Below, one piece after another: positions 53,956 to 63,938 of a stretch of DNA of 64,000 bases. The translations under genes and the position numbers were made by a program. How positions within the stretch are numbered: position 1 is the first letter of the stretch; each line of letters opens with the position of its first letter. The notes beneath the pieces are model-generated. The model had not been told where the DNA came from, did not search any database, and saw nothing but the letters and a program-made list of their open reading frames with translations. The stretch comes from Tritonibacter mobilis (GTDB taxonomy: Bacteria > Pseudomonadota > Alphaproteobacteria > Rhodobacterales > Rhodobacteraceae): contig NZ_LNWY01000005.1 in assembly GCF_001681715.1 (NCBI RefSeq), forward strand, positions 544,845 to 608,844, given 5' to 3'.

Positions 53956-54816
53956 ATGTCAGGTCAGGCATATTCTATTGAGATGCCGCAAGGGTGGCAG
54001 TCACCAGTGGTGATTGCGTCTCCTCATAGCGGGTCAAATTATCCAAAAACCTTTGTTTCTCAGTCGATTCTGGATGCAAAGCGGCTGCGCAGCAGTGAGG
54101 ATGCCTTTGTTGATCTACTGTTCGCGGCAGCGCCCCGGTTGGGCATGCCATTACTGGCAGCAAAAATGCCGCGGGCCTATGTGGACCTCAACCGCTCCTC
54201 AGAGGAGCTCGATCCTGCCCTGATCGAAGGTGCACGCAGGCGCGGACAGAATCCCCGTGTGGCCTCCGGATTGGGTGTGATTCCTCGCGTGGTGTCGAAC
54301 GGACGTGCGATTTATAGCGGCAAAATCACCATGCAGGAGGCGCGTATGCGAATCGATGACTATTGGTTCCCGTATCATACGGCCTTGCAGCGGTTGTTGA
54401 ATGCAGCCCACACCCGCTTTGGCGAGGCGATTTTGATCGATTGTCACTCAATGCCCCATGAGGCTATCGAAAATTGTTCGCCCCAGCGTGAAAAGCGACC
54501 CGAGATTGTGCTGGGAGATCGCTTTGGCGCAGCGGCGGATGGTTCCATCGTCGATGAGATTGAAGCTGCGTTTGCCGAGGCTGGGTTTCGCGTCGCGCGC
54601 AACAGCCCCTTTGCGGGGGCCTATATCACCCAAACCTATGGTCGCCCATTTCGGCAACAGCATGCGATTCAGGTCGAGATCGACCGCTCTCTTTATATGG
54701 ATGAGGCCAATATCGCGCCTAACGCCGAATTTGAGGCGATCCGTGCGCGTATCACGCAGGCGTTGCAGCGGATATCTGGTTTGCGAAAGGATCAAAAGCC
54801 GATGGCGGCCGAGTAG
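53956..54816 (+). CDS. N-formylglutamate amidohydrolase family protein
   Basis: The protein has 286 residues. Metal-binding His motifs are 'VIASPHSGSNYP' and 'LIDCHSMP', with 'DLNRSSEELDP' as the family signature. The family ends histidine degradation by splitting formylglutamate, but many roseobacter copies lie outside hut clusters, so the substrate is uncertain. The ATG at 53956 with an RBS (GGCGGAG) is chosen; the frame is open upstream. It ends 9 bases before the convergent dinB. Confidence 0.9.
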   Translation: MSGQAYSIEMPQGWQSPVVIASPHSGSNYPKTFVSQSILDAKRLRSSEDAFVDLLFAAAPRLGMPLLAAKMPRAYVDLNRSSEELDPALIEGARRRGQNPRVASGLGVIPRVVSNGRAIYSGKITMQEARMRIDDYWFPYHTALQRLLNAAHTRFGEAILIDCHSMPHEAIENCSPQREKRPEIVLGDRFGAAADGSIVDEIEAAFAEAGFRVARNSPFAGAYITQTYGRPFRQQHAIQVEIDRSLYMDEANIAPNAEFEAIRARITQALQRISGLRKDQKPMAAE

Positions 54817-54825
54817 GCTCAGGCC

Positions 54826-56097
54826 TTAGCGAAGGGCGCGCCCTTTCAGAATCGCCTCTTTGCCAAAGCGTTTGCGAATCTCATCGGCGGCGCGTTCTGC
54901 GCTGGCCCGTTTGGCGGCATTGGGATCCAAGAGATCACCTGTGGTATCGGCTTCGGTCTCGGGGACCAGTTCACTGATGCCACACCCCAGCAGACGAAAC
55001 GGCCCCTGACTCACGGTCTGGTTCAGCAAATGCCGCGCGGTGCGGTAGATCTGATCGGCAAATTGTGTCGGGCTGTGAAGCGACTGCCGCCGTGTGAGGG
55101 TGGAGTGGTTCGCACGCTTCAGCTTGAGCGTCACCACCCGTCCTGCCAGCCCTTTTGCCTTAGCCCGGTCTGAGACTTGCTCGGCCAATCGCCACAGATG
55201 CCCGTCCAAGACATCAATATGCATGGTGTCCGAAAAGAAGGTCGTCTCTTTCGAGATCGATTTGACAGGATTGCGGGCAGACACCTTGCGGCGGTCCTCT
55301 CCGCGCGCCAAATGCCACAGCCGGTCGCCCATGCTGCCGAATCTGTCATTCAAGTCGCGCCGATCCCAGCGCAAGAGGTCGGAGAACGCACGGATGCCTG
55401 CTTTTTCAAGGGAAGCCTGTGCAGCAGGACCGATGCCCCAGATCAGGCGCACAGGTTTGTCATGCAAAAATTCGACTGTTTCAGCTTCGCCTATCACTGA
55501 GAAACCGCGCGGCTTATCTAAGTCAGACGCGACTTTGGCGAGGAATTTGTTGTGGCTGAGGCCAATAGAGCCTGTGACGCCCAGTTCGTCTTTCATGCGC
55601 TTCACAAGGCGTGCCAGCATCACTGCGGGCGGGGCACCATGCAGGCGCTCGGTGCCGGAGAGATCCATAAATGCCTCATCTAGCGAGAGCGGCTCCACCT
55701 CGGGAGTGAGTTCATCCATCATCGCGCGAATGGCGCGGCTGGTTTCTGCATACGCCTCCATACGCGGTTTAATCACCACCGCATCGGGGCAGAGCTTGAG
55801 CGCCTGAAACATCGGCATCGCCGAACGCACACCACGAATGCGCGCCACGTAGCACGCAGTAGACACAACGCCGCGATGGCCACCGCCAATGATCACTGGT
55901 TTGTCGGCCAACTCAGGGTTGTCGCGTTTTTCAACACTTGCATAAAACGCATCACAATCCATATGCGCGATAGAGAGTGTGAAAAGTTCGTCATGCTGCT
56001 TGATACGGGGGCTGCGACACGATGGGCAGCGTTGCGGACCGCGTGGCTGCGTGCCGGGATTGAAACAATGCAGGCAGTCGCGACAAAGGGCAGGCAT
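54826..56097 (-). CDS. dinB: DNA polymerase IV with zinc-ribbon-like N terminus
   Basis: The protein has 423 residues as called. Y-family catalytic residues lie in 'HMDCDAFYASVEKRDNP' and 'LSLDEAFMDLSG'; thumb helix-hairpin-helix and little-finger regions follow ('WGIGPAAQASLEKAGI', 'LKLKRANHSTLTRRQ'). The first 27 residues hold five Cys (5, 8, 11, 24, 27) as two C-x2-C pairs plus one, a probable zinc site absent from E. coli DinB (about 350 residues). The start could instead be ATG at 56142 (adds 15 residues). It performs translesion synthesis. Confidence 0.94.
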   Translation of the reverse strand: MPALCRDCLHCFNPGTQPRGPQRCPSCRSPRIKQHDELFTLSIAHMDCDAFYASVEKRDNPELADKPVIIGGGHRGVVSTACYVARIRGVRSAMPMFQALKLCPDAVVIKPRMEAYAETSRAIRAMMDELTPEVEPLSLDEAFMDLSGTERLHGAPPAVMLARLVKRMKDELGVTGSIGLSHNKFLAKVASDLDKPRGFSVIGEAETVEFLHDKPVRLIWGIGPAAQASLEKAGIRAFSDLLRWDRRDLNDRFGSMGDRLWHLARGEDRRKVSARNPVKSISKETTFFSDTMHIDVLDGHLWRLAEQVSDRAKAKGLAGRVVTLKLKRANHSTLTRRQSLHSPTQFADQIYRTARHLLNQTVSQGPFRLLGCGISELVPETEADTTGDLLDPNAAKRASAERAADEIRKRFGKEAILKGRALR

Positions 56098-56199
56098 GAT
56101 GTGCTCGGGCAAGGCAAAAACGGGGGTGTGCACCGATGTCATTCCCGTTAGCGTGCAGGCATTGCAAACAGGCGCACCGGCGCAGAGTTGGATTGTATC

Positions 56200-56619
56200 A
56201 TGAGCTTTAAGGGAGCGAAACTGCTGCTGTTTCTCGGGCCACGGCTGTTGGTGATTCTGCGAGACCAGAAGGCGGATATCCCCTTTCCCGGCTACTGGGA
56301 TTTCCCTGGCGGCGGACGCGAAGGCGACGAGACAGCGCAGGCCTGTGCATTGCGTGAAACCCGCGAAGAAGTGGGGCTGATCGTGCCCAAAGCCGCCATT
56401 CACTACAGCCGCCGTTACCCGCGACCTGATGGCGCCACATGGTTCTTTGCCGCCGAGATCTCAGCGCGCAGCGTCGATGACATCCGCTTTGGCGATGAGG
56501 GCCAGCGCTGGGATTTGATGAACCCGGATGAATACGCGGCGCACCCTCTGGGCATCCCGCGATTCAAGGTAAGGTTGCAAGATTACCTGCAAAGTTGCCG
56601 TGGTGGCCCCAGTGATTGA
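56200..56619 (+). CDS. NUDIX hydrolase
   Basis: The protein has 139 residues. The Nudix box matches fully: 'GGGREGDETAQACALRETRE' continuing 'EVGL'. The N-terminal segment 'GAKLLLFLGPRLLVILRD' is typical, and 'DFPGG' starts the box. NUDIX enzymes cleave nucleoside diphosphates linked to another group (oxidised dNTPs, ADP-sugars). Divergent from dinB, so a nucleotide-pool role is attractive but not shown. Confidence 0.9.
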   Translation: MSFKGAKLLLFLGPRLLVILRDQKADIPFPGYWDFPGGGREGDETAQACALRETREEVGLIVPKAAIHYSRRYPRPDGATWFFAAEISARSVDDIRFGDEGQRWDLMNPDEYAAHPLGIPRFKVRLQDYLQSCRGGPSD

Positions 56620-57016
56620 TGGGAAGAAAGGCAGCTTCCTCAAAGAGGATTGGCTGCTAAATTCAGCGTTTTCAAAAGAAAGCCCCCGCACAATTGGCGG
56701 GGGAAGGTGACGTTTCTCAGGAAGAGGTAAACGTCAGGGGAGTGTCTCAACCCCAGAATCGACTATTTGGGCCAGTTTCGCAAAGGTTGAGGGCATGTAT
56801 GGGGGGATTTAACGGTGCGCCCTGTGCTTTCAATGTCACGGAGCATGCATTCAATATTTCAAATCGAGCCTCATATGGGCTCGATTTGTTCTTTGATCGC
56901 TACGGGTTGCAGCAAGATAACACGTTGGGTTTACGCTAGAGAGCGAGACACGCCCGTGCGTTTCATTTGCGCTTGTTTTTTAGGCACGCCCACGGATTGA
57001 GGGTGAACAGTGCCCG
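56620..57016. other. intergenic region with two hairpins, no convincing gene
   Basis: This 397-base stretch separates the NUDIX and pyrF stops. It has a hairpin CCCCCGC...GCGGGGG (56683-56703), followed on the minus strand by CTTTCTTTT, and a 10-bp stem AAATCGAGCC...GGCTCGATTT (56861-56887). It is less GC-rich than its surroundings. An 81-codon plus-strand frame (56694-56939) looks random. Confidence 0.5.
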
Positions 57017-57748
57017 TCAGCCCTGATTTGGGGTCTGTGCTTGCGGGCTGTTCATTTCATTGATGATGGCTTCGGCTGCAAGGCGCGGCGCTTCGGCCTG
57101 CCAGATCGGTCGGCCAACCACGATGTGGTCGACGCCGGATGCCAGCGCTTGCGCAGGTGTCGTGACACGTTTTTGATCGCCCAGATCGGCCCCAACCGGG
57201 CGCACACCCGGTGTCACGATCAGTTTGCCCTCGGCTTCGGGCAAAGCACGGATCAAGGCGGCCTCTTGCGGGCTTGCGATTACGCCATCCGCACCGGCGG
57301 CCAAGGCGTTGCCTGCGCGTTCCTGCACCAGATCCTTGATTGCGCCGGATTTAATCAACGCCCCGTCAAGGTCCTCGCGATCCAGAGAGGTGAGAATGGT
57401 CACGGCGAGGATTTTCAGGTCTTTGGCCGCGGCGCCCTCTTTGGCGGCGCTGACCACGTAAGGATCTCCATGCACCGTGAGGAAGTCGAGGTCGAACTGG
57501 GCAATGCCCCGCACAGCGTTTTCCACGGTGGCGCCAATGTCAAAGAGCTTCATGTCGAGGAAGATCTTCTTGCCGAGTTCCTGTTTCAACTCATTGGCCA
57601 GCGCGAGGCCGCCACCGGTCAGCATGCCCAACCCGATCTTATAGAATGAGACAGCATCTCCGAGTTGCTCTGCCAGCTTTAAGCCAGCAATGGCATTTGG
57701 AACATCCATGGCAACGATCAGGCGGTCATCGGCGAGGGGGCTGGTCAT
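57017..57748 (-). CDS. pyrF: orotidine 5'-phosphate decarboxylase
   Basis: The protein has 243 residues. It has the catalytic 'FLDMKLFDIGATVENAV' (Lys and Asp), 'LTVHGDP', 'ADGVIASPQEA' and 'IVTPGVRPVG'. It makes UMP in pyrimidine synthesis. The ATG at 57748 follows an RBS (GGAGT, 8 bases). It is divergent from clpB. Confidence 0.97.
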   Translation of the reverse strand: MTSPLADDRLIVAMDVPNAIAGLKLAEQLGDAVSFYKIGLGMLTGGGLALANELKQELGKKIFLDMKLFDIGATVENAVRGIAQFDLDFLTVHGDPYVVSAAKEGAAAKDLKILAVTILTSLDREDLDGALIKSGAIKDLVQERAGNALAAGADGVIASPQEAALIRALPEAEGKLIVTPGVRPVGADLGDQKRVTTPAQALASGVDHIVVGRPIWQAEAPRLAAEAIINEMNSPQAQTPNQG

Positions 57749-57884
57749 TTTGAATACTCCGGTTTGCTGCGCTGGGTCGCGCCTTCCTACTGCCTCCGGC
57801 CTGTGTCGAAAAGGGTGCATGGCGGCTTTTTGCGAGGCTTGATTAGGGTCAAGGTTCGTCAACTTCTGATGTGGTACTGAGGGA

Positions 57885-57912
57885 CTTGAAGATGGGGCGC
57901 AAATGCCCACAT
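57885..57912 (+). promoter_or_regulatory. RpoH (sigma-32)-type heat-shock promoter
   Basis: CTTGAAG (57885-57891), a 14-bp spacer and CCCACAT (57906-57912) fit the RpoH consensus CTTGAAA / CCCCATnT. It lies 80 bases before the clpB ATG and reads toward it. Confidence 0.75.
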
Positions 57913-57992
57913 CTTTATCCGAGGCCCACACCGATCCTGTGCTGCTAAGCGGGCGGGGTCATGCGAGGGGCGCTTATGAAGAGGAGAAGAAG

Positions 57993-60611
57993 ATGGACTT
58001 GAACAAGTTCACTGAACGGGCGCGTGGTTTTGTGCAGGCTGCCCAGACTATTGCATTGCGCGAAGGTCACCAACGGCTGACGCCGGAACATATTCTCAAG
58101 GCATTGCTGGACGACGACCAGGGCATGGCGGCGAACCTGATCACCCATGCAGGTGGGAATATGGCGCGCGTCAGCGAGGCCGTGGAAACCGCCATTGGCA
58201 AGTTGCCAAAGGTCTCTGGTGATGCAAGCCAGATTTATCTGGATGGGCAGACCGCCAAGGTTCTGGATGAAGCTGGCAAGGTCGCTGAAAAAGCGGGCGA
58301 CAGTTTTATCCCGGTCGAACGTCTGCTGACAGCACTGGCGCTGGTGAAATCCAAGGCCAAAGAGGCATTGGATGCAGGTGGTGTGTCTGCGCAAAAGCTG
58401 AATGAGGCGATCAACGATGTGCGTAAAGGCCGAACCGCAGATACGGCGACGGCCGAAGATACCTATGAGGCGCTGAAGAAATACACGCTCGACCTGACGG
58501 AGCGCGCACGTGAAGGCAAGATCGACCCGATTATTGGTCGCGACGACGAAATCCGCCGCGCCATGCAGGTGCTGTCGCGTCGGACCAAGAACAACCCCGT
58601 GATGATTGGTGAGCCGGGCGTGGGTAAAACCGCGATTGCCGAAGGCATGGCCCTGCGCATCGTAAACGGCGACGTGCCGGAGAGCCTCAAGGACAAACGC
58701 CTGCTGGCGCTCGATATGGGCGCGCTCATTGCGGGTGCGAAGTATCGCGGCGAGTTTGAGGAGCGTCTCAAGGGGATTCTCAACGAAGTCACCGATGCGG
58801 CGGGTGAAATCATTCTGTTCATCGACGAGATGCACACGCTTGTGGGCGCGGGTAAATCCGATGGCGCAATGGATGCGGCAAACCTCATCAAACCGGCGCT
58901 GGCGCGGGGAGAGTTGCACTGTATCGGTGCGACCACGCTCGACGAATACCGCAAGTACGTGGAAAAGGACGCAGCCCTTGCGCGCCGCTTCCAGCCCGTC
59001 ATGGTGACCGAGCCAACGGTGGAAGACACGATCTCCATCCTGCGTGGCATCAAGGAAAAATACGAGCTGCACCACGGTGTGCGCATCGCGGATGCGGCGC
59101 TGGTATCTGCGGCGACGCTGTCAAACCGCTACATCACCGACCGATTCCTGCCCGACAAGGCGATCGACCTTGTGGATGAGGCAGCATCACGTCTGCGCAT
59201 GGAGGTGGACTCCAAGCCCGAAGAGCTGGACGCGCTTGATCGTCAGATCCTGCAAATGCAGATCGAGGAAGAGGCGCTGAAGCTGGAGGATGATGCGGCG
59301 TCGAAGGACCGTCTGGACCATCTCCAGAAGGAACTGGCGGATCTTCAGGAGCGCTCCAGCGAGATGACGGCGCAATGGCAGGCCGAACGCGACAAGCTCG
59401 CCTCGGCGCGTGATCTGAAAGAGCAGTTGGATCGCGCTCGTGCGGAACTGGACATCGCCAAGCGCGAAGGCAACCTCGCAAAGGCGGGTGAGCTCTCTTA
59501 TGGCGTCATTCCGGGATTGGAAAAGCAGCTCTCGGAAGCGGAACAGAAAGAAGAGCAGGGCCTGATGGTCGAGGAAGCGGTGCGGCCAGAACAGATCGCA
59601 GCCGTGGTTGAGCGCTGGACCGGTATCCCGACCTCCAAGATGCTGGAGGGCGAGCGTGAGAAGCTCTTGCGGATGGAAGATGGTCTGCACAAGCGCGTCA
59701 TCGGCCAGAATGCGGCCGTGACGGCTGTGGCAAACGCGGTGCGCCGGGCGCGCGCGGGGCTCAATGATGAGAACCGTCCGCTGGGGTCGTTCCTGTTCCT
59801 CGGGCCGACCGGCGTGGGGAAAACAGAGCTCACTAAGGCTGTGGCCGAGTTCCTCTTTGACGATGACAGCGCCATGGTGCGCATCGATATGTCGGAGTTC
59901 ATGGAGAAACACGCGGTCGCACGTCTGATCGGCGCGCCTCCGGGCTATGTCGGTTACGACGAAGGCGGCGTGCTGACGGAGGCCGTGCGGCGCAGGCCCT
60001 ATCAGGTGGTGCTGTTCGACGAGGTCGAAAAAGCGCATCCAGATGTGTTCAACGTGCTCTTGCAGGTGCTTGACGATGGGATGCTGACGGATGGTCAGGG
60101 TCGGACCGTGGATTTCAAGCAGACGCTGATTATCCTGACGTCGAACCTCGGTGCACAGGCGTTGAGCCAGTTGCCGGATGGTGCGGATGCGGCGGATGCC
60201 AAGCGCGACGTGATGGACGCGGTGCGGGCGCATTTCCGGCCCGAGTTCCTGAACCGTCTAGATGAGACCGTGATTTTTGATCGCCTCGCGCGGCAGGACA
60301 TGGACGGTATCGTCGAAATTCAGCTGCGGCGTCTGGCCAAACGGCTGGCGCAGCGCAAGATCACGCTTGAGCTGGATGACGGTGCCAAGACATGGCTCGC
60401 GGATGAGGGCTATGACCCTGTGTTCGGTGCGCGTCCGCTCAAGCGCGTGATCCAGCGTGCCTTGCAGAACCCGCTGGCCGAGGCCTTGTTGGCCGGAGAC
60501 ATCAAGGATGGTGAGACCGTTCCTGTTTCCGCGGGCGCTGAGGGTCTGGTGATCGGGGATCGTGTCGGCAGCTCTGACCGGCCGAGACCGGATGATGCCG
60601 TGGTGCATTGA
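57993..60611 (+). CDS. clpB: ATP-dependent chaperone ClpB
   Basis: The protein has 872 residues. It has the Clp N domain (repeats about 1-145), AAA+ domain 1 ('[13 protein letters not shown]', '[20 protein letters not shown]' split by Walker B '[10 protein letters not shown]'), a middle coiled coil (about 400-530), and AAA+ domain 2 ('[12 protein letters not shown]', '[13 protein letters not shown]', '[10 protein letters not shown]'). With DnaK it solubilises aggregates. The start MDLNKF has an RBS (GGAG, 6 bases). Confidence 0.97.
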   Translation: MDLNKFTERARGFVQAAQTIALREGHQRLTPEHILKALLDDDQGMAANLITHAGGNMARVSEAVETAIGKLPKVSGDASQIYLDGQTAKVLDEAGKVAEKAGDSFIPVERLLTALALVKSKAKEALDAGGVSAQKLNEAINDVRKGRTADTATAEDTYEALKKYTLDLTERAREGKIDPIIGRDDEIRRAMQVLSRRTKNNPVMIGEPGVGKTAIAEGMALRIVNGDVPESLKDKRLLALDMGALIAGAKYRGEFEERLKGILNEVTDAAGEIILFIDEMHTLVGAGKSDGAMDAANLIKPALARGELHCIGATTLDEYRKYVEKDAALARRFQPVMVTEPTVEDTISILRGIKEKYELHHGVRIADAALVSAATLSNRYITDRFLPDKAIDLVDEAASRLRMEVDSKPEELDALDRQILQMQIEEEALKLEDDAASKDRLDHLQKELADLQERSSEMTAQWQAERDKLASARDLKEQLDRARAELDIAKREGNLAKAGELSYGVIPGLEKQLSEAEQKEEQGLMVEEAVRPEQIAAVVERWTGIPTSKMLEGEREKLLRMEDGLHKRVIGQNAAVTAVANAVRRARAGLNDENRPLGSFLFLGPTGVGKTELTKAVAEFLFDDDSAMVRIDMSEFMEKHAVARLIGAPPGYVGYDEGGVLTEAVRRRPYQVVLFDEVEKAHPDVFNVLLQVLDDGMLTDGQGRTVDFKQTLIILTSNLGAQALSQLPDGADAADAKRDVMDAVRAHFRPEFLNRLDETVIFDRLARQDMDGIVEIQLRRLAKRLAQRKITLELDDGAKTWLADEGYDPVFGARPLKRVIQRALQNPLAEALLAGDIKDGETVPVSAGAEGLVIGDRVGSSDRPRPDDAVVH

Positions 60612-60632
60612 TCGCCCTGATAGAATGGTCAT

Positions 60633-60661
60633 GGGTCGCCCTGCCGGGGCGGCCCTTTTTT
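60633..60661 (+). terminator. clpB intrinsic terminator
   Basis: A 9-bp stem (GGGTCGCCC, 60633-60641, with GGGCGGCCC, 60647-60655; one wobble) is followed by six T's, 22 bases past the clpB stop. Confidence 0.9.
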
Positions 60662-60788
60662 GCAAATATAGAGGTCTCGTGATCGGCGGTGCGGCAAACG
60701 TCATCCGCCTGTCATGGATCAACATGTTATAGCTGAGTGCAGCCAGGTCCAAATGGGCCGCGCAATTTGAGTACGGAAAGGAAGTGCG

Positions 60789-62279
60789 ATGGGTTTTGCG
60801 ATGAATGCGGTGTCGATCCTCGCGGTGGTGTTTATCTGCTTGATTGGCGTGTTTGGCCTCGTCGGGCTTGTGATGTTCATTTCTGATCGAACGCAGACGC
60901 AGGATGCCATTCGGCGCAACTATCCGGTCCTTGGGCGCTTTCGCCATCTGTTCAGCACTTTGGGAGAATTCTTCCGTCAGTACTTCTTTGCGATGGACCG
61001 TGAGGAGCTGCCCTTCAACCGGGCGCAGCGGGAATGGATCGCGCGCGCCTGTGCCGGGGTGACAAATACGGTTGCCTTCGGCTCCACCCGCAACACATCC
61101 GTGCCGGGCACGCCGATCTTTGTGAACGCGCCCTTTCCACCGCTGGACGATCAATCCGCCTTGACCGAGCCGATGCTGATCGGCCCCACCGCGCGCGTCC
61201 CTTATAATGCACCATCGTTCTTCAATATCTCGGGCATGAGCTACGGGGCCTTGTCGCGCCCCGCTGTGACGGCCCTCAGTCGTGGCGCGCGCGAGGCAGG
61301 TGTCTGGCTCAATACGGGCGAGGGCGGCCTCAGCCCGTTTCACCTTGATGGGGGCTGCGACATCGTTTTTCAGATCGGGACCGCCAAATACGGGGTCCGC
61401 GATGCGGCGGGCAATCTCAGCGATACGCGCCTGAAGGAAATCTCCGAGATCCCGCAGGTGAGGATGTTCGAACTGAAGCTCGCGCAGGGCGCAAAGCCCG
61501 GCAAGGGGGGCATCCTGCCAGCGGCCAAGGTCAATGCCGAGATCGCCGAAATTCGTGGTATTACTGAGGGCGAAGCGAGCATTTCCCCCAACCGTCACCT
61601 TGATATCGCAAATTATGACGAACTCTTGGATATGGTGGCGCGGGTCCGTGAGATCACAGGCAAACCCGTCGGCATCAAAACTGTCGCAGGCTCCGAAGTC
61701 GCCCTGCGCGAGATGTTCCTGAACTTCGCCGCACGTCCCGATGATGTGCCGGATTTCATCACCATCGACGGTGGCGAAGGTGGCACCGGGGCGGCGCCCA
61801 TGCCGCTGATCGATCTTGTGGGCATGTCCGTGCGCGAGGCGCTGCCGATGGTGTGCAATCTGCGCGATGAGTATGGTTTCAAGGAGCGCATTCGCCTCAT
61901 CTCCAGCGGCAAGCTGGTCAATCCGGGCGATGTCGCCTGGGCGCTGGCGGCGGGCGCGGATTTTGTGACCTCTGCACGGGGCTTCATGTTCTCTTTGGGC
62001 TGCATTCAGGCGCTTAAATGCAATCGTAACACCTGCCCGACCGGCATCACCACCCACGACCCGCGCTTTCAGCAGGGGCTTGTGGTTGAGGATAAATACC
62101 TGAAGGTCGCCCGCTATGCCCGCGAGGTGATTCACGAGGTGGAGACCATCGCCCATTCGGTCGGTGTGGATGAGCCGCGCAAGATGCGCCGCCGTCACAT
62201 GCGCATCGTGCAGGAGGATGGCTCATCGCGGCCGATGAATGAGATCCTGCCAAGTTACAGTGCTGTCGCGGAGATGTGA
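60789..62279 (+). CDS. membrane-anchored FMN-binding glutamate synthase-like protein
   Basis: The protein has 496 residues. An N-terminal membrane helix (about 5-30) and a glutamate-synthase central/FMN domain are seen: 'MSYGALSRPAVTALSRGARE' near residue 155, 'NTGEGGLSPFH', 'TIDGGEGGTGAAPMPLIDLV', and the 3Fe-4S Cys set 'GCIQALKCNRNTCPTG' (about 405-420). It lacks the GATase and C-terminal GXGXG domains of GltB. Homologues are often called FMN-binding glutamate synthase family; the substrate is not known. Confidence 0.9.
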   Translation: MGFAMNAVSILAVVFICLIGVFGLVGLVMFISDRTQTQDAIRRNYPVLGRFRHLFSTLGEFFRQYFFAMDREELPFNRAQREWIARACAGVTNTVAFGSTRNTSVPGTPIFVNAPFPPLDDQSALTEPMLIGPTARVPYNAPSFFNISGMSYGALSRPAVTALSRGAREAGVWLNTGEGGLSPFHLDGGCDIVFQIGTAKYGVRDAAGNLSDTRLKEISEIPQVRMFELKLAQGAKPGKGGILPAAKVNAEIAEIRGITEGEASISPNRHLDIANYDELLDMVARVREITGKPVGIKTVAGSEVALREMFLNFAARPDDVPDFITIDGGEGGTGAAPMPLIDLVGMSVREALPMVCNLRDEYGFKERIRLISSGKLVNPGDVAWALAAGADFVTSARGFMFSLGCIQALKCNRNTCPTGITTHDPRFQQGLVVEDKYLKVARYAREVIHEVETIAHSVGVDEPRKMRRRHMRIVQEDGSSRPMNEILPSYSAVAEM

Positions 62280-62350
62280 GAGGATATGTTTTTGCCCTGA
62301 GGCCTTGGGGCGTTACCTCATGGGACAACCCGACTTGAAGGAGCGCACAT

Positions 62351-63259
62351 ATGGCCCACCGCTGGCAGAACGACCTGACCCACAGCGACATCACGCCCGA
62401 ACCCCTGTTCTGGAACCGGCGCAAGATCCTCGCCGGGCTTGGCGGCGTTGGACTTGGCAGCATTGGGGCGGGGCTTGCACAGGCCGAGGCGGAGAGCCTT
62501 GATCCCAACACATGGGAAGAGGTCACGTCTTACTGCAACTTCTATGAGTTCGGCACCGGCAAGACCGATCCTGCCACATATGCAGGCGAGATGACGACAT
62601 CCCCCTGGGAGGTCGAGATCGACGGTATGGTCGATAACCCCGGCACCTATGGGTTTGAGCAGATCCTGTCGGAAATGACCTTGGAAGAACGGATCTACCG
62701 GTTCCGCTGTGTTGAGGCTTGGTCCATGGTGATCCCATGGCAAGGGTTTGAGCTGGCCGACCTCTTGAATGTGGCCGGTGTGCAGGAAGGCGCGAAATAC
62801 GTCGCCTTTGAAACGCTCCTGCGTCCGGATGAAATGCCGGGCACTCGCTACCCGGTTCTGGATTGGCCCTACCGCGAGGGCCTGCGGCTGGATGAGGCGA
62901 TGCATCCGCTGACCCTGATGGCGACGGGGATCTTCGGAAAACCACTGCCGAACCAGAACGGCGCCCCTCTGCGTCTGGTGGTGCCGTGGAAATACGGCTT
63001 CAAGTCGATCAAATCGGTGGTGAAGATCACCCTCACGGATCAAGAGCCGCCCACCAGCTGGAACATGGCCAACGCACGCGAATACGGCTTTTACAGCAAT
63101 GTGAACCCGGAGGTGGATCACCCGCGTTGGAGTCAGGCCACAGAGCGCCGCATCGGTGGCGGGTTGTTCTCGCGCCGTCAGCCGACCCTGATGTTCAATG
63201 GCTACGATAAGGAGGTCGCATCCCTCTATGAAGGTCTGGATCTGACAAAGAACTTCTGA
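62351..63259 (+). CDS. msrP: protein-methionine-sulfoxide reductase, catalytic subunit
   Basis: The protein has 302 residues. A Tat signal with '[10 protein letters not shown]' (twin Arg) targets it to the periplasm. The Mo-cofactor domain holds the Mo-ligand Cys in '[13 protein letters not shown]' (about 120), and '[12 protein letters not shown]' is conserved. It repairs oxidised Met of envelope proteins using electrons from MsrQ. Its TGA overlaps the msrQ ATG by one base. Confidence 0.96.
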   Translation: MAHRWQNDLTHSDITPEPLFWNRRKILAGLGGVGLGSIGAGLAQAEAESLDPNTWEEVTSYCNFYEFGTGKTDPATYAGEMTTSPWEVEIDGMVDNPGTYGFEQILSEMTLEERIYRFRCVEAWSMVIPWQGFELADLLNVAGVQEGAKYVAFETLLRPDEMPGTRYPVLDWPYREGLRLDEAMHPLTLMATGIFGKPLPNQNGAPLRLVVPWKYGFKSIKSVVKITLTDQEPPTSWNMANAREYGFYSNVNPEVDHPRWSQATERRIGGGLFSRRQPTLMFNGYDKEVASLYEGLDLTKNF

Positions 63260-63858
63260 TGGATCTTGCGACACTGAATTCCGCTCTGCGCTGGGTGCCG
63301 TCGTGGCTCATATATATATGTGGGCTGGCACCGGCGGTCTGGCTGTTCTGGCAGGGCCTCACAGGCGGGCTTGGCGTGGAGCCGATCAAGGCACTGGAGC
63401 ATCGCTACGGAGAGTTGGCACTTCAGTTCTTTATTGCCTCGCTTGCCGTGACACCGTTGCGGCGCTTCCTGGGGGTGAACCTCATGATGCATCGCCGGGC
63501 CTTGGGACTTTTGTGCTTTGCCTATGTTGTCTGTCACCTGCTGGTGTGGCTGCTGCTGGACGTGCAGATCCCGAGCCAGATCGTCGCTGATATCGCCAAG
63601 CGTCCCTATATCACGGTCGGTATGGCCGCCTTTGTGCTGCTCATCCCATTGGCGGTGACCTCAAACACGGCCTCTATTCGCAAACTCGGGCCGCGATGGC
63701 GCAAGCTCCACCGACTCGCCTACCCGGCAGCACTCTTGGCAGCACTGCACTTTGTGTTGCTCGCGAAAGGGTTTCAGATCGAACCGCTGCTGTATTTGGG
63801 CGGAATCAGTCTGCTTTTGCTGCTCAGGTTGAAACTCCCGGTCCCGCGACGGGCCTGA
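63259..63858 (+). CDS. msrQ: protein-methionine-sulfoxide reductase, heme-binding subunit
   Basis: The protein has 199 residues with about six helices. The ferric-reductase-like heme domain carries His in 'MMHRRALGLLCFAYVVCHLL' and 'KLHRLAYPAALLAALHFVLL', ligands for heme b. It passes electrons from the quinone pool or flavin reductase to MsrP. Translationally coupled to msrP. Confidence 0.95.
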   Translation: MDLATLNSALRWVPSWLIYICGLAPAVWLFWQGLTGGLGVEPIKALEHRYGELALQFFIASLAVTPLRRFLGVNLMMHRRALGLLCFAYVVCHLLVWLLLDVQIPSQIVADIAKRPYITVGMAAFVLLIPLAVTSNTASIRKLGPRWRKLHRLAYPAALLAALHFVLLAKGFQIEPLLYLGGISLLLLLRLKLPVPRRA

Positions 63859-63938
63859 GCGCAGCGGAATCTCTTCGCACCGCTTCACGATTCCACGCTC
63901 AGGGCCGGATTTGTACACGAGAAGGCTGGGATCTCGTG
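63854..63938 (+). repeat. hairpins overlapping and following the msrQ stop
   Basis: CCTGAGCG (63854-63861) pairs with CGCTCAGG (63896-63903), with an inner GGAATC/GATTCC (63866-63871, 63889-63894). A second stem CACGAGA/TCTCGTG (63916-63922, 63932-63938) follows. The first overlaps the msrQ stop codon. Probably a terminator-like structure without a clear T run. The rest of the window to 64000 shows no gene. Confidence 0.5.

Noticed and set aside
56694..56939. 81-codon plus-strand frame after the NUDIX gene
   Set aside because: No RBS of note, no domain, overlaps a hairpin; composition looks non-coding.
57945..59075. 376-codon minus-strand frame opposite clpB
   Set aside because: Antisense to the highly conserved ClpB first half; no own RBS or motifs.
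60258..62198. 646-codon minus-strand open frame opposite the FMN glutamate-synthase-like gene
   Set aside because: Antisense artefact of codon bias; the plus strand has full motifs including the Fe-S cysteines.
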